Assembly (NCBI GenBank): GCA_947561715.1
Contig: OX387202.1
Coordinates: forward strand, 3,795,001 to 3,859,000
Reading direction: 5' to 3'
Length of the DNA: 64,000 nucleotides
Source: Ascidia mentula
Taxonomy: Eukaryota; Chordata; Ascidiacea; Phlebobranchia; Ascidiidae
The notes under the pieces were generated by a model. That model searched no databases, was not told the origin of the DNA, and saw nothing but the letters and a program-made list of their open reading frames with translations. The position numbers and the translations under genes were made by a program. Below, one piece after another: positions 10,215 through 22,700 of the stretch (its first letter is position 1; each line of letters opens with the position of its first letter).

Positions 10215-13200
10215 TAAGGACCTATATGGGTATTAGATAGGAGAAATCCTGTGTTCAAGCCCTCGGCTGTAATGCATCTAGCGACTGTTCCGCTTGTTTC
10301 CCAATGACCGTTGATGGGTCTTGTGACTTACATAGGGACCTGAAATTCTACAAAGTTGAAAAAAAAAATTGCTCCTGGATGAGACTGTACAGAGCAAGGA
10401 CTTTTTGGGCCTCCTGGAAGATCATATGACCAACAGGGGGGTATACCCAGCCCTTGGGGGAGGGCATTGACACTTTTTCAGCAACTAAATTTGATGCCAT
10501 CGCATAGAGAAGAGTTGGAACTTACAAAAAAATGCAAATGAGTGGGTAGTTGAACGATTCATTTTTCTGCAAAATCCAGTTCCATTTTTGGTTGCTCTTT
10601 TAACCAAAATATTGAGTAACCAGGGGGGCAAATGGCCCTAGGGGGGTGGCTAAACCATTTTTTCGGAGACTAATTTTGATCAAAATTTGTAGATATGAAA
10701 TGGATCTTTCATAAAATCACAAATGATTGGACACTTAAACGATTCATTTTGCCACAAACACAGCCTGATTTTTTTGCTCTATTTTCAGCATAAATTTCAG
10801 CAGCACCCACCAGCAAGTTACTACCTAATTGGAATAGCTCAAAACCACACTAAAACTGCCCCAAACACCTTAAAATTCGCCATGACAACAGCACGCACAT
10901 GTGCGCTCATTCAACCGTAAATTTAACTTAATTGCGTCACTGCTTTGCTTGGTGATGCATGACTTTGCATTGTGACACAGGTCTACACGGTGGGCATTTC
11001 CCAGCACCAAAACTAATTTTCATAGAAATACCAATATGCGTCCTTCAATAGGAGGTCAATGGACCAGATTCCCAATTGGCCTAAGCCGCAAAGTATATGG
11101 GACATTCACCTATCACAATGTGAAGTTTCACACCTGGTTGATCATCGATCCCAGAGTTATGGCTGTTTTACCAACACCCCCTAAACAACAGAAAATGGCC
11201 TTATCAGCAGGGCTACAAGCAGTACAGCTAATAGGCAGAAAATGATGCCACCGACCTAAGCGGTTCACATAAATTACACCGAAACATCATGCACCAGTCA
11301 TGGCAACACCCATTTGTATGCACACATGCTCAATGACACAACAAAAGTTTCAATTAATCAATAATCGAGGCTAATTAGTCACATGCATAATGGTAAGAAA
11401 TCATGGCTATCTCCAAAGCATGAAAATGACATGAAAAAAGTGCTGTTAAGTGGCCCACAAGACCTTGCAAAGTGTTTTGTATTGAAATTTAATGGCCCAA
11501 ACACAATTAGGAACTACTGTACATATCAACAAGTGCAGTACATACAGGAAATACATTGTTGGTTGCGGCAGTTTCAGCAGTGGGTTTATTGGAATCCTTT
11601 CGTATGAAGTATCACCCACCGGCATTGGACCACTTCTTTCTGTGGCAATAAATACAGTACTTAGGCCACAAAATAATTATATTTCATGTATTATGACTAA
11701 ACAAGATGAAATAGCCTTTAATTCAAGATTTTGCAAAATAGGTCAACAAAAGAATTGATGCTGTGAAAGACAGCACATGCAACAAATGCCATGACGAATG
11801 AACAATACATTGCAAAAACTATGTGTTATAAATGACTCAAAATGTGTTGCGGAATGACAATAGAGGAAACGCATGCATTTTAAGCTATATTTCAAGTTGT
11901 TTGAAAGCTGAAAGTCAAGCAACAGACCCCATACTTTATGTACATTAGGGCATTGAAAAAATTCATTTTTGTCACTAGGTGGCGACTGATGACTGGAGCT
12001 GGTTTAAAATCCTCCTATGATGTTTAACTTACATAAATAAACATATTTCAGTGTAAATTTAATGTCTATTTCACCACTTAAAAAACTTGACATTTCGCCT
12101 TAAGGACCTATATGGGTATTAGATAGGAGAAATCCTGTGTTCAAGCCCTCGGCTGTAATGCATCTAGCGACTGTTCCGCTTGTTTCCCAATGACCGTTGA
12201 TGGGTCTTGTGACTTACATAGGGACCTGAAATTCTACAAAGTTGAAAAAAAAAATTGCTCCTGGATGAGACTGTACAGAGCAAGGACTTTTTGGGCCTCC
12301 TGGAAGATCATATGACCAACAGGGGGGTATACCCAGCCCTTGGGGGAGGGCATTGACACTTTTTCAGCAACTAAATTTGATGCCATCGCATAGAGAAGAG
12401 TTGGAACTTACAAAAAAATGCAAATGAGTGGGTAGTTGAACGATTCATTTTTCTGCAAAATCCAGTTCCATTTTTGGTTGCTCTTTTAACCAAAATATTG
12501 AGTAACCAGGGGGGCAAATGGCCCTAGGGGGTGGCTAAACCATTTTTTCGGAGACTAATTTTGATCAAAATTTGTAGATATGAAATGGATCTTTCATAAA
12601 ATCACAAATGATTGGACACTTAAACGATTCATTTTGCCACAAACACAGCCTGATTTTTTTGCTCCATTTTCAACATAAATTTCAGCAGCACCCACCAGCA
12701 AGTTACTACCTAATTGGAATAGCTCAAAACCACACTAAAACTGCCCCAAACACCTCAAAATTCGCCATGACAACAGCACGCACATGTGCGCTCATTCAGC
12801 CGTAAATTTAACTTAATTGCGTCACTGCTTTGCTTGGTGATGCATGACTTTGCATTGTGACACAGGTCTACACGGTGGGCATTTCCCAGCACCAAAACTA
12901 ATTTTCATAGAAATACCAATATGCGTCCTTCAATAGGAGGTCAATGGACCAGATTCCCAATTGGCCTAAGCCGCAAAGAATATGGGACATTCACCTATCA
13001 CAATGTGAAGTTTCACACCTGGTTGATCATCGATCCCAGAGTTATGGCTGTTTTACCAACACCCCCTAAACAACAGAAAATGGCCTTATCAGCAGGGCTA
13101 CAAGCAGTACAGCTAATAGGCAGAAAATGATGCCACCGACCTAAGCGGTTCACATAAATTACACCGAAACATCATGCACCAGTCATGGCAACACCCATTT

Positions 13201-15975
13201 GTATGCACACATGCTCAATGACACAACAAAAGTTTCAATTAATCAATAATCGAGGCTAATTAGTCACATGCATAATGGTAAGAAATCATGGCTATCTCCA
13301 AAGCATGAAAATGACATGAAAAAAGTGCTGTTAAGTGGCCCACAAGACCTTGCAAAGTGTTTTGTATTGAAATTTAATGGCCCAAACACAATTAGGAACT
13401 ACTGTACATATCAACAAGTGCAGTACATACAGGAAATACATTGTTGGTTGCGGCAGTTTCAGCAGTGGGTTTATTGGAATCCTTTCGTATGAAGTATCAC
13501 CCACCGGCATTGGACCACTTCTTTCTGTGGCAATAAATACAGTACTTAGGCCACAAAATAATTATATTTCATGTATTATGACTAAACAAGATGAAATAGC
13601 CTTTAATTCAAGATTTTGCAAAATAGGTCAACAAAAGAATTGATGCTGTGAAAGACAGCACATGCAACAAATGCCATGACGAATGAACAATACATTGCAA
13701 AAACTATGTGTTATAAATGACTCAAAATGTGTTGCGGAATGACAATAGAGGAAACGCATGCATTTTAAGCTATATTTCAAGTTGTTTGAAAGCTGAAAGT
13801 CAAGCAACAGACCCCATACTTTATGTACATTAGGGCATTGAAAAAATTCATTTTTGTCACTAGGTGGCGACTGATGACTGGAGCTGGTTTAAAATCCTCC
13901 TATGATGTTTAACTTACATAAATAAACATATTTCAGTGTAAATTTAATGTCTATTTCACCACTTAAAAAACTTGACATTTCGCCTTAAGGACCTATATGG
14001 GTATTAGATAGGAGAAATCCTGTGTTCAAGCCCTCGGCTGTAATGCATCTAGCGACTGTTCCGCTTGTTTCCCAATGACCGTTGATGGGTCTTGTGACTT
14101 ACATAGGGACCTGAAATTCTACAAAGTTGAAAAAAAAAATTGCTCCTGGATGAGACTGTACAGAGCAAGGACTTTTTGGGCCTCCTGGAAGATCATATGA
14201 CCAACAGGGGGGTATACCCAGCCCTTGGGGGAGGGCATTGACACTTTTTCAGCAACTAAATTTGATGCCATCGCATAGAGAAGAGTTGGAACTTACAAAA
14301 AAATGCAAATGAGTGGGTAGTTGAACGATTCATTTTTCTGCAAAATCCAGTTCCATTTTTGGTTGCTCTTTTAACCAAAATATTGAGTAACCAGGGGGGC
14401 AAATGGCCCTAGGGGGGTGGCTAAACCATTTTTTCGGAGACTAATTTTGATCAAAATTTGTAGATATGAAATGGATCTTTCATAAAATCACAAATGATTG
14501 GACACTTAAACGATTCATTTTGCCACAAACACAGCCTGATTTTTTTGCTCCATTTTCAGCATAAATTTCAGCAGCACCCACCAGCAAGTTACTACCTAAT
14601 TGGAATAGCTCAAAACCACACTAAAACTGCCCCAAACACCTTAAAATTCGCCATGACAACAGCACGCACATGTGCGCTCATTCAACCGTAAATTTAACTT
14701 AATTGCGTCACTGCTTTGCTTGGTGATGCATGACTTTGCATTGTGACACAGGTCTACACGGTGGGCATTTCCCAGCACCAAAACTAATTTTCATAGAAAT
14801 ACCAATATGCGTCCTTCAATAGGAGGTCAATGGACCAGATTCCCAATTGGCCTAAGCCGCAAAGTATATGGGACATTCACCTATCACAATGTGAAGTTTC
14901 ACACCTGGTTGATCATCGATCCCAGAGTTATGGCTGTTTTACCAACACCCCCTAAACAACAGAAAATGGCCTTATCAGCAGGGCTACAAGCAGTACAGCT
15001 AATAGGCAGAAAATGATGCCACCGACCTAAGCGGTTCACATAAATTACACCGAAACATCATGCACCAGTCATGGCAACACCCATTTGTATGCACACATGC
15101 TCAATGACACAACAAAAGTTTCAATTAATCAATAATCGAGGCTAATTAGTCACATGCATAATGGTAAGAAATCATGGCTATCTCCAAAGCATGAAAAAAG
15201 TGCTGTTAGGTGGCCCACAAGACCTTGCAAAGTGTTTTGTATTGAAATTTAATGGCCCAAACACAATTAGGAACTACTGTACATATCAACAAGTGCAGTA
15301 CATACAGGAAATACATTGTTGGTTGCGGCAGTTTCAGCAGTGGGTTTATTGGAATCCTTTCGTATGAAGTATCACCCACCGGCATTGGACCACTTCTTTC
15401 TGTGGCAATAAATACAGTACTTAGGCCACAAAATAATTATATTGCATGTATTATGACTAAACAAGATGAAATAGCCTTTAATTCAAGATTTTGCAAAATA
15501 GGTCAACAAAAGAATTGATGCTGTGAAAGACAGCACATGCAACAAATGCCAAGCTGAAAGTCAAGCAACAGACCCCATACTTTATGTACATTAGGGACTA
15601 ATTTTGATCAAAATTTGTAGATATGAAATGGATCTTTCATAAAATCACAAATGATTGGACACTTAAACGATTCATTGTGCCACAAACACAGCCTGATTTT
15701 TTTGCTCCATTTTCAACATAAATTTCAGCAGCACCCACCAGCAAGTTACTACCTAATTGGAATAGCTCAAAACCACACTAAAACTGCCCCCAAACACCTT
15801 AAAATTCGCCATGACAACAGCACGCACATGTGCGCTCATTCAGCCGTAAATTTAACTTAATTGCGTCACTGCTTTGCTTGGTGATGCATGACTTTGCATT
15901 GTGACACAGGTCTACACGGTGGGCATTTCCCAGCACCAGAACAAATTTTCATAGAAATATCAATATGCGTCCTGA
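10211..15975. repeat. Tandem array, unit 1.885 kb, about 2.8 copies plus a partial
   Basis: Units begin at 10211, 12097 and 13982 (spacings 1886 and 1885). The copies differ by only a handful of bases. The third is shortened after about 15550 and is followed by a partial copy of the mid-unit from about 15597 to 15975. Open frames of 65, 69, 74 and 88 codons recur in every unit, but they overlap each other, show no domain, and are preserved only through recent duplication. Within the unit are looser sub-repeats (ACTAATTTTGATCAAAAT and TTCATTTTNCCACAAA blocks). No gene is called. Confidence 0.9.
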
Positions 15976-16310
15976 AGGTGGCCGATTACGTCAGTTATTT
16001 ATGTATTGCAAAGGCTAACTTCTGAATTGTCGGTCCTACAGGGGGTACAAACAGCCCCGGTGGGGCCCAAGACAGTTACAAGACATCTAATTCTTCATGA
16101 ATTGTGTAGAGGAGGGTTGGTGGCTTCACTTAATCGCAAATGGAGGTAACTTTCTGTGATTCATTTTTTCACAAAACAAACCTATACTTTTTTCTGCTTT
16201 TGTGGCCAAAATAATGGCATAAATTGACCATACTTTCTGTGATTCATTTTTCCACAAAATCTACCTCAATATTTGGGTAGTTTTTCAGCTACAATAAGAC
16301 GGGGATGGTG
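15976..16310. repeat. Mosaic of repeat fragments
   Basis: A short LTR fragment (GAAGGTGGCCGATTACGTCA, also seen inside LTR copies A and B) is joined to a diverged copy of the 8141-8708 repeat. No gene is seen. Confidence 0.6.
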
Positions 16311-16710
16311 CGTTTCTTTGCTCAGTGACATTGACGTCATTTTGGGTGTGATGTCATAACTTTAACCTCACCTTTGTGTTGACTTCAATTGATGATTCCA
16401 ACATTTCTAGTTACAACTATATTGCGAAAAATACATCAGTGGTTGTTTGTGGCGAATTAAATAAATCATTTATGACGGGGCAACGCTACTGTCGGACAAA
16501 AAGTGGAACTATGACAGAACAACAGTGTTGTATTGCATAGTCATCAAAAATCATCGAAATCCATTGAGAAACGGCAAAGTTATGTGCGTTTAAAGTTTTG
16601 TCGACTGGAAAAAAAGTTTTGCCGACTACTTGATTGAAGTGTGCTGCACAAAGGACCAGAATCTAAAAATAATGGCAATTTATAATTTCAGCCTTGTAAC
16701 GATTTTTTAC
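16311..16710. other. Downstream flank of the ZU5-UPA gene
   Basis: No confident exon. Around 16580-16610 the text AAAGTTTTGTCGACTGG resembles the repeat at 33240-33290 in reverse. An alternative last exon for the minus-strand gene would begin near 16668, where the acceptor has a good pyrimidine tract (TTATTTTTAG), but it falls partly in that repeat. Confidence 0.3.
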
Positions 16711-19700
16711 TTAACGCTGTCTAGTTTCCAAAACTTTTCCTGTTGCAAGATAACTTGAAAGTTTTGTTCAGACTACGCATACCAACCATATTCAGGAAAA
16801 AAATCGGTGTATCAAAGTAGATAAATTGTTGAAAAGAATTATATTGAACAAACACATTACAAACCTTTTGATGAACTGGACGTCGATTGTTGAGTGTTTG
16901 TTTTGTTAACTGAGCCTCCTGCTGTGATGATGTGTGGTTCAACTAATGTACAGCGAGGAAATGTAGTACCTGGATATTGCAGTGAGTGTTAGAAAATATA
17001 TAAACTTAAGCCTACTAACACATGCATACACATACTTATTACTGTAAGAAGTAATAAAACAATTAATGTGAAATCATGGTATATTACTTATGTTTTCCAT
17101 ACAATGCAGTGAGAAAAGCGAAGGTTTAAGTAGAGATAGATATAAAAATTTTGTAATTAAATAATACTAAAATTCTATAATAGTTAATAAATAATACCAT
17201 ACAAACCATTTGATGAACTGGACGTCGATTGTTGAGTGTTTGTTTTGTTAACTGAGCCTCCTGCTGTGATGATGTGTGGTTCAACTAATGTACAGCGAGG
17301 AAATGTAGTACCTGGATATTGCAGTGAGTGTTAGAAAATATATAAACTTAAGCCTACTAACACATGCATACACATACTTATTACTGTAAGAAGTAATAAA
17401 ACAATTAATGTGAAATCATGGTATATTACTTATGTTTTCCATACAATGCAGTGAGAAAAGCGAAGGTTTAAGTAGAGATAGATATAAAAATTTTGTAATT
17501 AAATAATACTAAAATTCTATAATAGTTAATAAATAATACCATACAAACCATTTGATGAACTGGACGTCGATTGTTGAGTGTTTGTTTTGTTAACTGAGCC
17601 TCCTGCTGTGATGATGTGTGGTTCAACTAATGTACAGCGAGGAAATGTAGTACCTGGATATTGCAGTGAGTGTTAGAAAATATATAAACTTAAGCCTACT
17701 AACACATGCATACACATACTATTACTGTAAGAAGGAATAAAACAATTAATGTGAAATCATGGTATTGTAGCGGCCTCTCTAACTACGTTTGCGCTCCTAC
17801 AGCGAACCGGACAAATTGCCTTTTTTCTTTTACTCTCGTCCCTCGTGGTTTATTCGCCCATTGTGTCATTCCATTAGTTTGTACCTCGAATAAACACCTC
17901 GCTACATTTGGTGACCCCGAGCGTGCAAAAACGTTTTTTTGCATTATGAATGAAACCGCAAACTCAGAGAACGCTGTAGCCATCAAGCTACCTTTGTTTT
18001 GGACAGCTCAGCCACGAGTTTGGTTTCGGCAAGCCGAGGCGCAGTTCGCTCTGAAAAACATTACAGGCGATCAGACGAAGTACTATTATGTCGTTTCGGC
18101 CTTAGATCAGGACACAGCAAAGCGTCTACTCAACCTGCTGGACAATCCGCCCAATGATGACAAGTACGAGTCAATTAAAGCACGATTGATTGACACCTTT
18201 GGTCTTACGCGTTCGCAGAGGGCCAGGCAGCTACTACACATGCCCCCTTTGGGCGATAGAATGCCATCCGCTTTAATGGATGACATGCTGGCTTTGCTTG
18301 GTGATGAAAAGGAATGTTTTGTTTTTCAAGAACTGTTCTTGGAGCGCTTGCCAGAATATGTACGGACACGACTGATAGGAGAGGAGTTTCGTGATTCGCG
18401 ACTCTTAGCACGTAAAGCTGATGCGATATGGACAGGAAGTCAGCCGTCTACGGATTTCGCACTTTCCAACGTGCGTCGCAGCAAACCTTCCAAGTCTTCA
18501 TCAGGTTTGCCACAGATAATGTCCGATCCGAAGTCGCTTTGTTTTTATCATCGTCGTTTCGGCAAAGATGCGATAAAGTGCCGCCCCCCTTGTGCACTGC
18601 AGGGAAACGACGAGGCCGGCCATCATTAGTTGCTACGATGGCCGGCGCAGTTAGTAGTCTTTTCTTTGTGTGGGATAGCTCAGCGGGTCGTAATTTTCTT
18701 GTTGACACCGGCGCCGAGAAAAGCGTCATACCTCCCACGGGACTAGAGCGCCGCACCAATCCTCCTGGAAAGGCTCTAGTCGCTGCTAATGGTACTCACA
18801 TCCGAACGTACGGTTCACGTCTAGTCACCATGAATTTTCCTCCCGGCAAATTTCAATGGAAATTTGTTCTGGCCGAAGTTTCCCGGCCGTTACTCGGCGC
18901 TGATTTCCTGCGGGCAAATTCCCTTCTGGTTGACCTCAAGCACCGACGCCTAATCAACGCCGAAACCTTCTCCAGCAGTAAACTGGGCAAAGCAGCGCAA
19001 TCGGCTCCCCACCTTAACGCCATTTCCGCAGGCACATCGGTCTATGCTCGAATGTTGGCTGAATTTCCAGGGATAGCTTCTCCCCATTTCTCGCAGTCGC
19101 TTCCTAAGCATGGAGTTCAGCATTTCATCCCCACCAGCGGACCACCCGTGCACTCTCGCGCTCGACGACTTCCTCCCGAAAAGCTCGCCCGCGCTAAGAA
19201 GGAATTTCACAACATGCTACAACTGGGAATTATTAGACGCTCATCCAGTCCATGGGCTTCGCCCCTGCACATGGTACCAAAGTCGTCCGGTGGGTGGCGC
19301 CCATGCGGCGATTACCGCCGTCTTAACTCTGCTACCCAGCCTGATCGTTACGCTATCCCCCACATCCAAGATTTTTCGGCTCGTTTGGCCGGATGTCGAG
19401 TTTTCTCCAAAATTGACCTTGTTCGCGGCTATCACCAAGTTCCTGTGGCACCGGATGATATTGCGAAAACGGCGGTTATCACGCCTTTTGGCCTTTTCGA
19501 ATTTCTTCGCATGCCCTTTGGTTTGAAAAACGCGGCACAAGCCTTTCAGCGACTTATGGACACGGTATGTCAATCCTTGGATTTTGTGTTCGTCTACCTA
19601 GATGACATACTCGTCGCAAGCAAGTCCCTCTCCGAGCACTACGACCATTTAAAACGCCTTTTTCAGCAGCTTTCAGATCATGGCCTCGTCATTAACCTCG

Positions 19701-22700
19701 GCAAATGCCAGTTTGGAGTATCCAAAATTGATTTTCTGGGACATCGGGTTGACACCAACGGTGCACGACCTCTTCCCAACAAGGTTGAAGCCATTCAGAA
19801 TTTCCCTCGCCCTACTACTATCAAAGGACTCCAAGAATTCGCAGGTATGGTAAACTTTTACCATCGTTTTATTCCTGGGGCTGCACGCATAATGTCACCA
19901 ATCTACGAATCACTTTCGGGCAATCCTACAAAGTTGATTTGGAGTGACAAGCTAAATTCGGCTTTCTCAGAGGGAAAAGTCGCCCTAGCCCGTGCCACAC
20001 TGTTGCACCACCCTTTACCCGATGCGCCGACCGCTGTAACTACCGATGCGTCACAGCATTCCATTGGAGCTGTCCTCCAACAATTTATTGACAATGCCTG
20101 GCGCCCACTGGCCTTTTTCAGCAAACGTTTACGACCACCCGAGCAGAAATACAGTGCCTTTGACAGAGAACTACTCGCCTTGCACCTTGCCATTCGTCAC
20201 TTTCGATATTTTCTGGAAGGTCGCGTGTTTACCGCTTACACGGATCACAAACCTTTGACTTTTGCTTTTACTAAAGTGTCAGCTCCATGGTCATCGCGAC
20301 AACAATGTCATTTAACCGCGATTTCAGAGTTTACCACAGACGTGCGACACATCGCAGGCAAGCAAAACCACGTTGCCGACGCTCTCTCGCGCGGTTCCAT
20401 TGATGCTGTTCGACTACCTCTGGATTTGGATTATTCGTCATTGGCAGCCGCTCAGTCCTCTCCCGAAGTTCAAGCGTATCGCACGGCTGTCACTAACCTT
20501 AAACTAGAGGACATACAGCTCGATCAATCCGGGACCACAATCCTCTGTGACGTCTCGTCCGGCTCACCCCGTCCAGTTGTTCCAACATCATGGCAACGCA
20601 AAATTTTTGACATAATACATGGTCTATCGCATCCGTCGATACGGTCTACACGCAAACTTGTCGCATCCAAGTTTGTTTGGCACGGCTTACGCCGCCAGGT
20701 CACCCTTTGGGCGAGACAGTGCATCCACTGTCAAAGGGCAAAAGTCCAGCGCCACACTCGTGCGCCTCTGGCGAACTACCCACCCTGTCGTGCACGTTTT
20801 CAACAGATCAACGTCGATATCGTCGGTCCTCTCGCACCTTCACAGGGAAACAGGTACCTTTTTACCATTGTTGACCGTTTTACCAGATGGCCGGAAGCAA
20901 TTCCTATGCCAGATGCAACCACCCTGACGTGTGCACGGGCCTTCGCGTTCCATTGGGTTTCTCGTTTCGGGATTCCTTCCGACCTCACATCGGATCGCGG
21001 CCCCCAGTTTACCTCGGAGTTATGGACGGTTTTCACCCAACTTCTGGGAATCCAACTACACCGAACAACTGCGTTTCACCCTCAGGCTAATGGCCTTGCG
21101 GAGCGATTTCATCGGCATATGAAGAGCGCCCTAATGGCACGGCTAGCAGGCCCCAACTGGGTAGACCAGCTCCCGTGGGTTATGCTTGGCATCCGGACTG
21201 CTCCCAAAGAAGACCTGCAGGCATCATCGGCCGAACTTGTTTACGGTTCTACCATAACGGTACCCGGCGATTTCTTCCGTTTCGGCCAATCCTTTCCTAC
21301 CCCTCAAGATGTCATTCCATCGTTGAGGGACACAGTGCGTCAACTGGTGCCGACATCGATGTCACGCCATGGTTCCGTTCGCACAATGCTCCCACAAGCG
21401 TTAAGCACGACCCCGTACGTTTTTGTACGCAAAGATGGACACCGACCCCCGCTTACGCCGCCATACGATGGCCCATATCGCGTCCTTGATCGCAATAGCA
21501 AGACTTTTACGCTTGCCATTGGTGGACACAATCAGGTCGTTTCCATCGACCGTGTGAAGCCTGCACATGTCGACCTCACACAACCGGTACAGGTGGCTGT
21601 GCCTCCTCGCCGCGGTCGACCCCCGACATCAACGCACCACCCACCGCCATCCGACCCGGGGCTGTCCGAGCCGGTTTCGCACACTTCGACTCCGCCTTTT
21701 CTGGTTCCACCTGAACCCTCGCATACATCACTGGGCCCACCGGAGCACCAGCCCAACTTTTCACATTCAGGCAGACACACGCGCACGCGTGGCAACATTC
21801 GTATTCCACTTCGTTTTCAGTGTTGATATATGTCCGTTTCTGGAGGGGGGTCATGTAGCGGCCTCTCTAACTACGTTTGCGCTCCTACAGCGAACCGGAC
21901 AAATTGCCTTTTTTCTTTTACTCTCGTCCCTCGTGGTTTATTCGCCCATTGTGTCATTCCATTAGTTTGTACCTCGAATAAACACCTCGCTACAGTATAT
22001 TACTTATGTTTTCCATACAATGCAGTGAGAAAAGCGAAGGTTTAAGTAGAGATAGATATAAAAATTTTGTAATTAAATAATACTAAAATTCTATAATAGT
22101 TAATAAATAATACCATACAAACCATTTGATGAACTGGACGTCGATTGTTGAGTGTTTGTTTTGTTAACTGAGCCTCCTGCTGTGATGATGTGTGGTTCAA
22201 CTAATGTACAGCGAGGAAATGTAGTACCTGGATATTGCAGTGAGTGTTAGAAAATATATAAACTTAAGCCCACTAACACATGCATACACATACTATTACT
22301 GTAAGAAGGAATAAAACAATTAATGTGAAATCATGGTATATTACTTATGTTTTCCATACAATGCAGTGAGAAAAGCGAAGGTTTAAGTAGAGATAGATAT
22401 AAAAATTTTGTAATTAAATAATACTAAAATTCTATAATAGTTAATAAATAATACCATACAAACCATTTGATGAACTGGACGTCGATTGTTGAGTGTTTGT
22501 TTTGTTAACTGAGCCTCCTGCTGTGATGACGTGTGGTTCAACTAATGTACAGCGAGGAAATGTAGTACCTGGATATTGCAGTGAGTGTTAGAAAATATAT
22601 AAACTTAAGCCTACTAACACATGCATACACATACTATTACTGTAAGAAGGAATAAAACAATTAATGTGAAATCATGGTATATTACTTATGTTTTCCATAC

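Larger units (their letters stand above)
17766..21994 (+). mobile_element. Ty3/gypsy element, CsRn1-type, looks whole, very young
   Basis: It is 4229 bp and bounded by two identical 141-bp LTRs (17766-17906 and 21854-21994) that start TGTAGCGG and end CGCTACA, with a 4-bp target duplication (GTAT). TTTGGTGACCCCGAGCGTG follows the 5' LTR and resembles the tRNA-Trp primer site known in the CsRn1 group. A G-rich polypurine run precedes the 3' LTR. It contains gag and pol frames that overlap in different frames, as is common in this family. It sits in the intron part of one 341-bp module of the ZU5-UPA gene, on the opposite strand to that gene. Identical LTRs indicate a very recent insertion. Confidence 0.92.

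Noticed and set aside
10723-15518. Repeated frames of 65, 69, 74 and 88 codons in the 1.885-kb array
   Set aside because: They overlap each other in different frames and show no domain; their conservation reflects recent tandem duplication.
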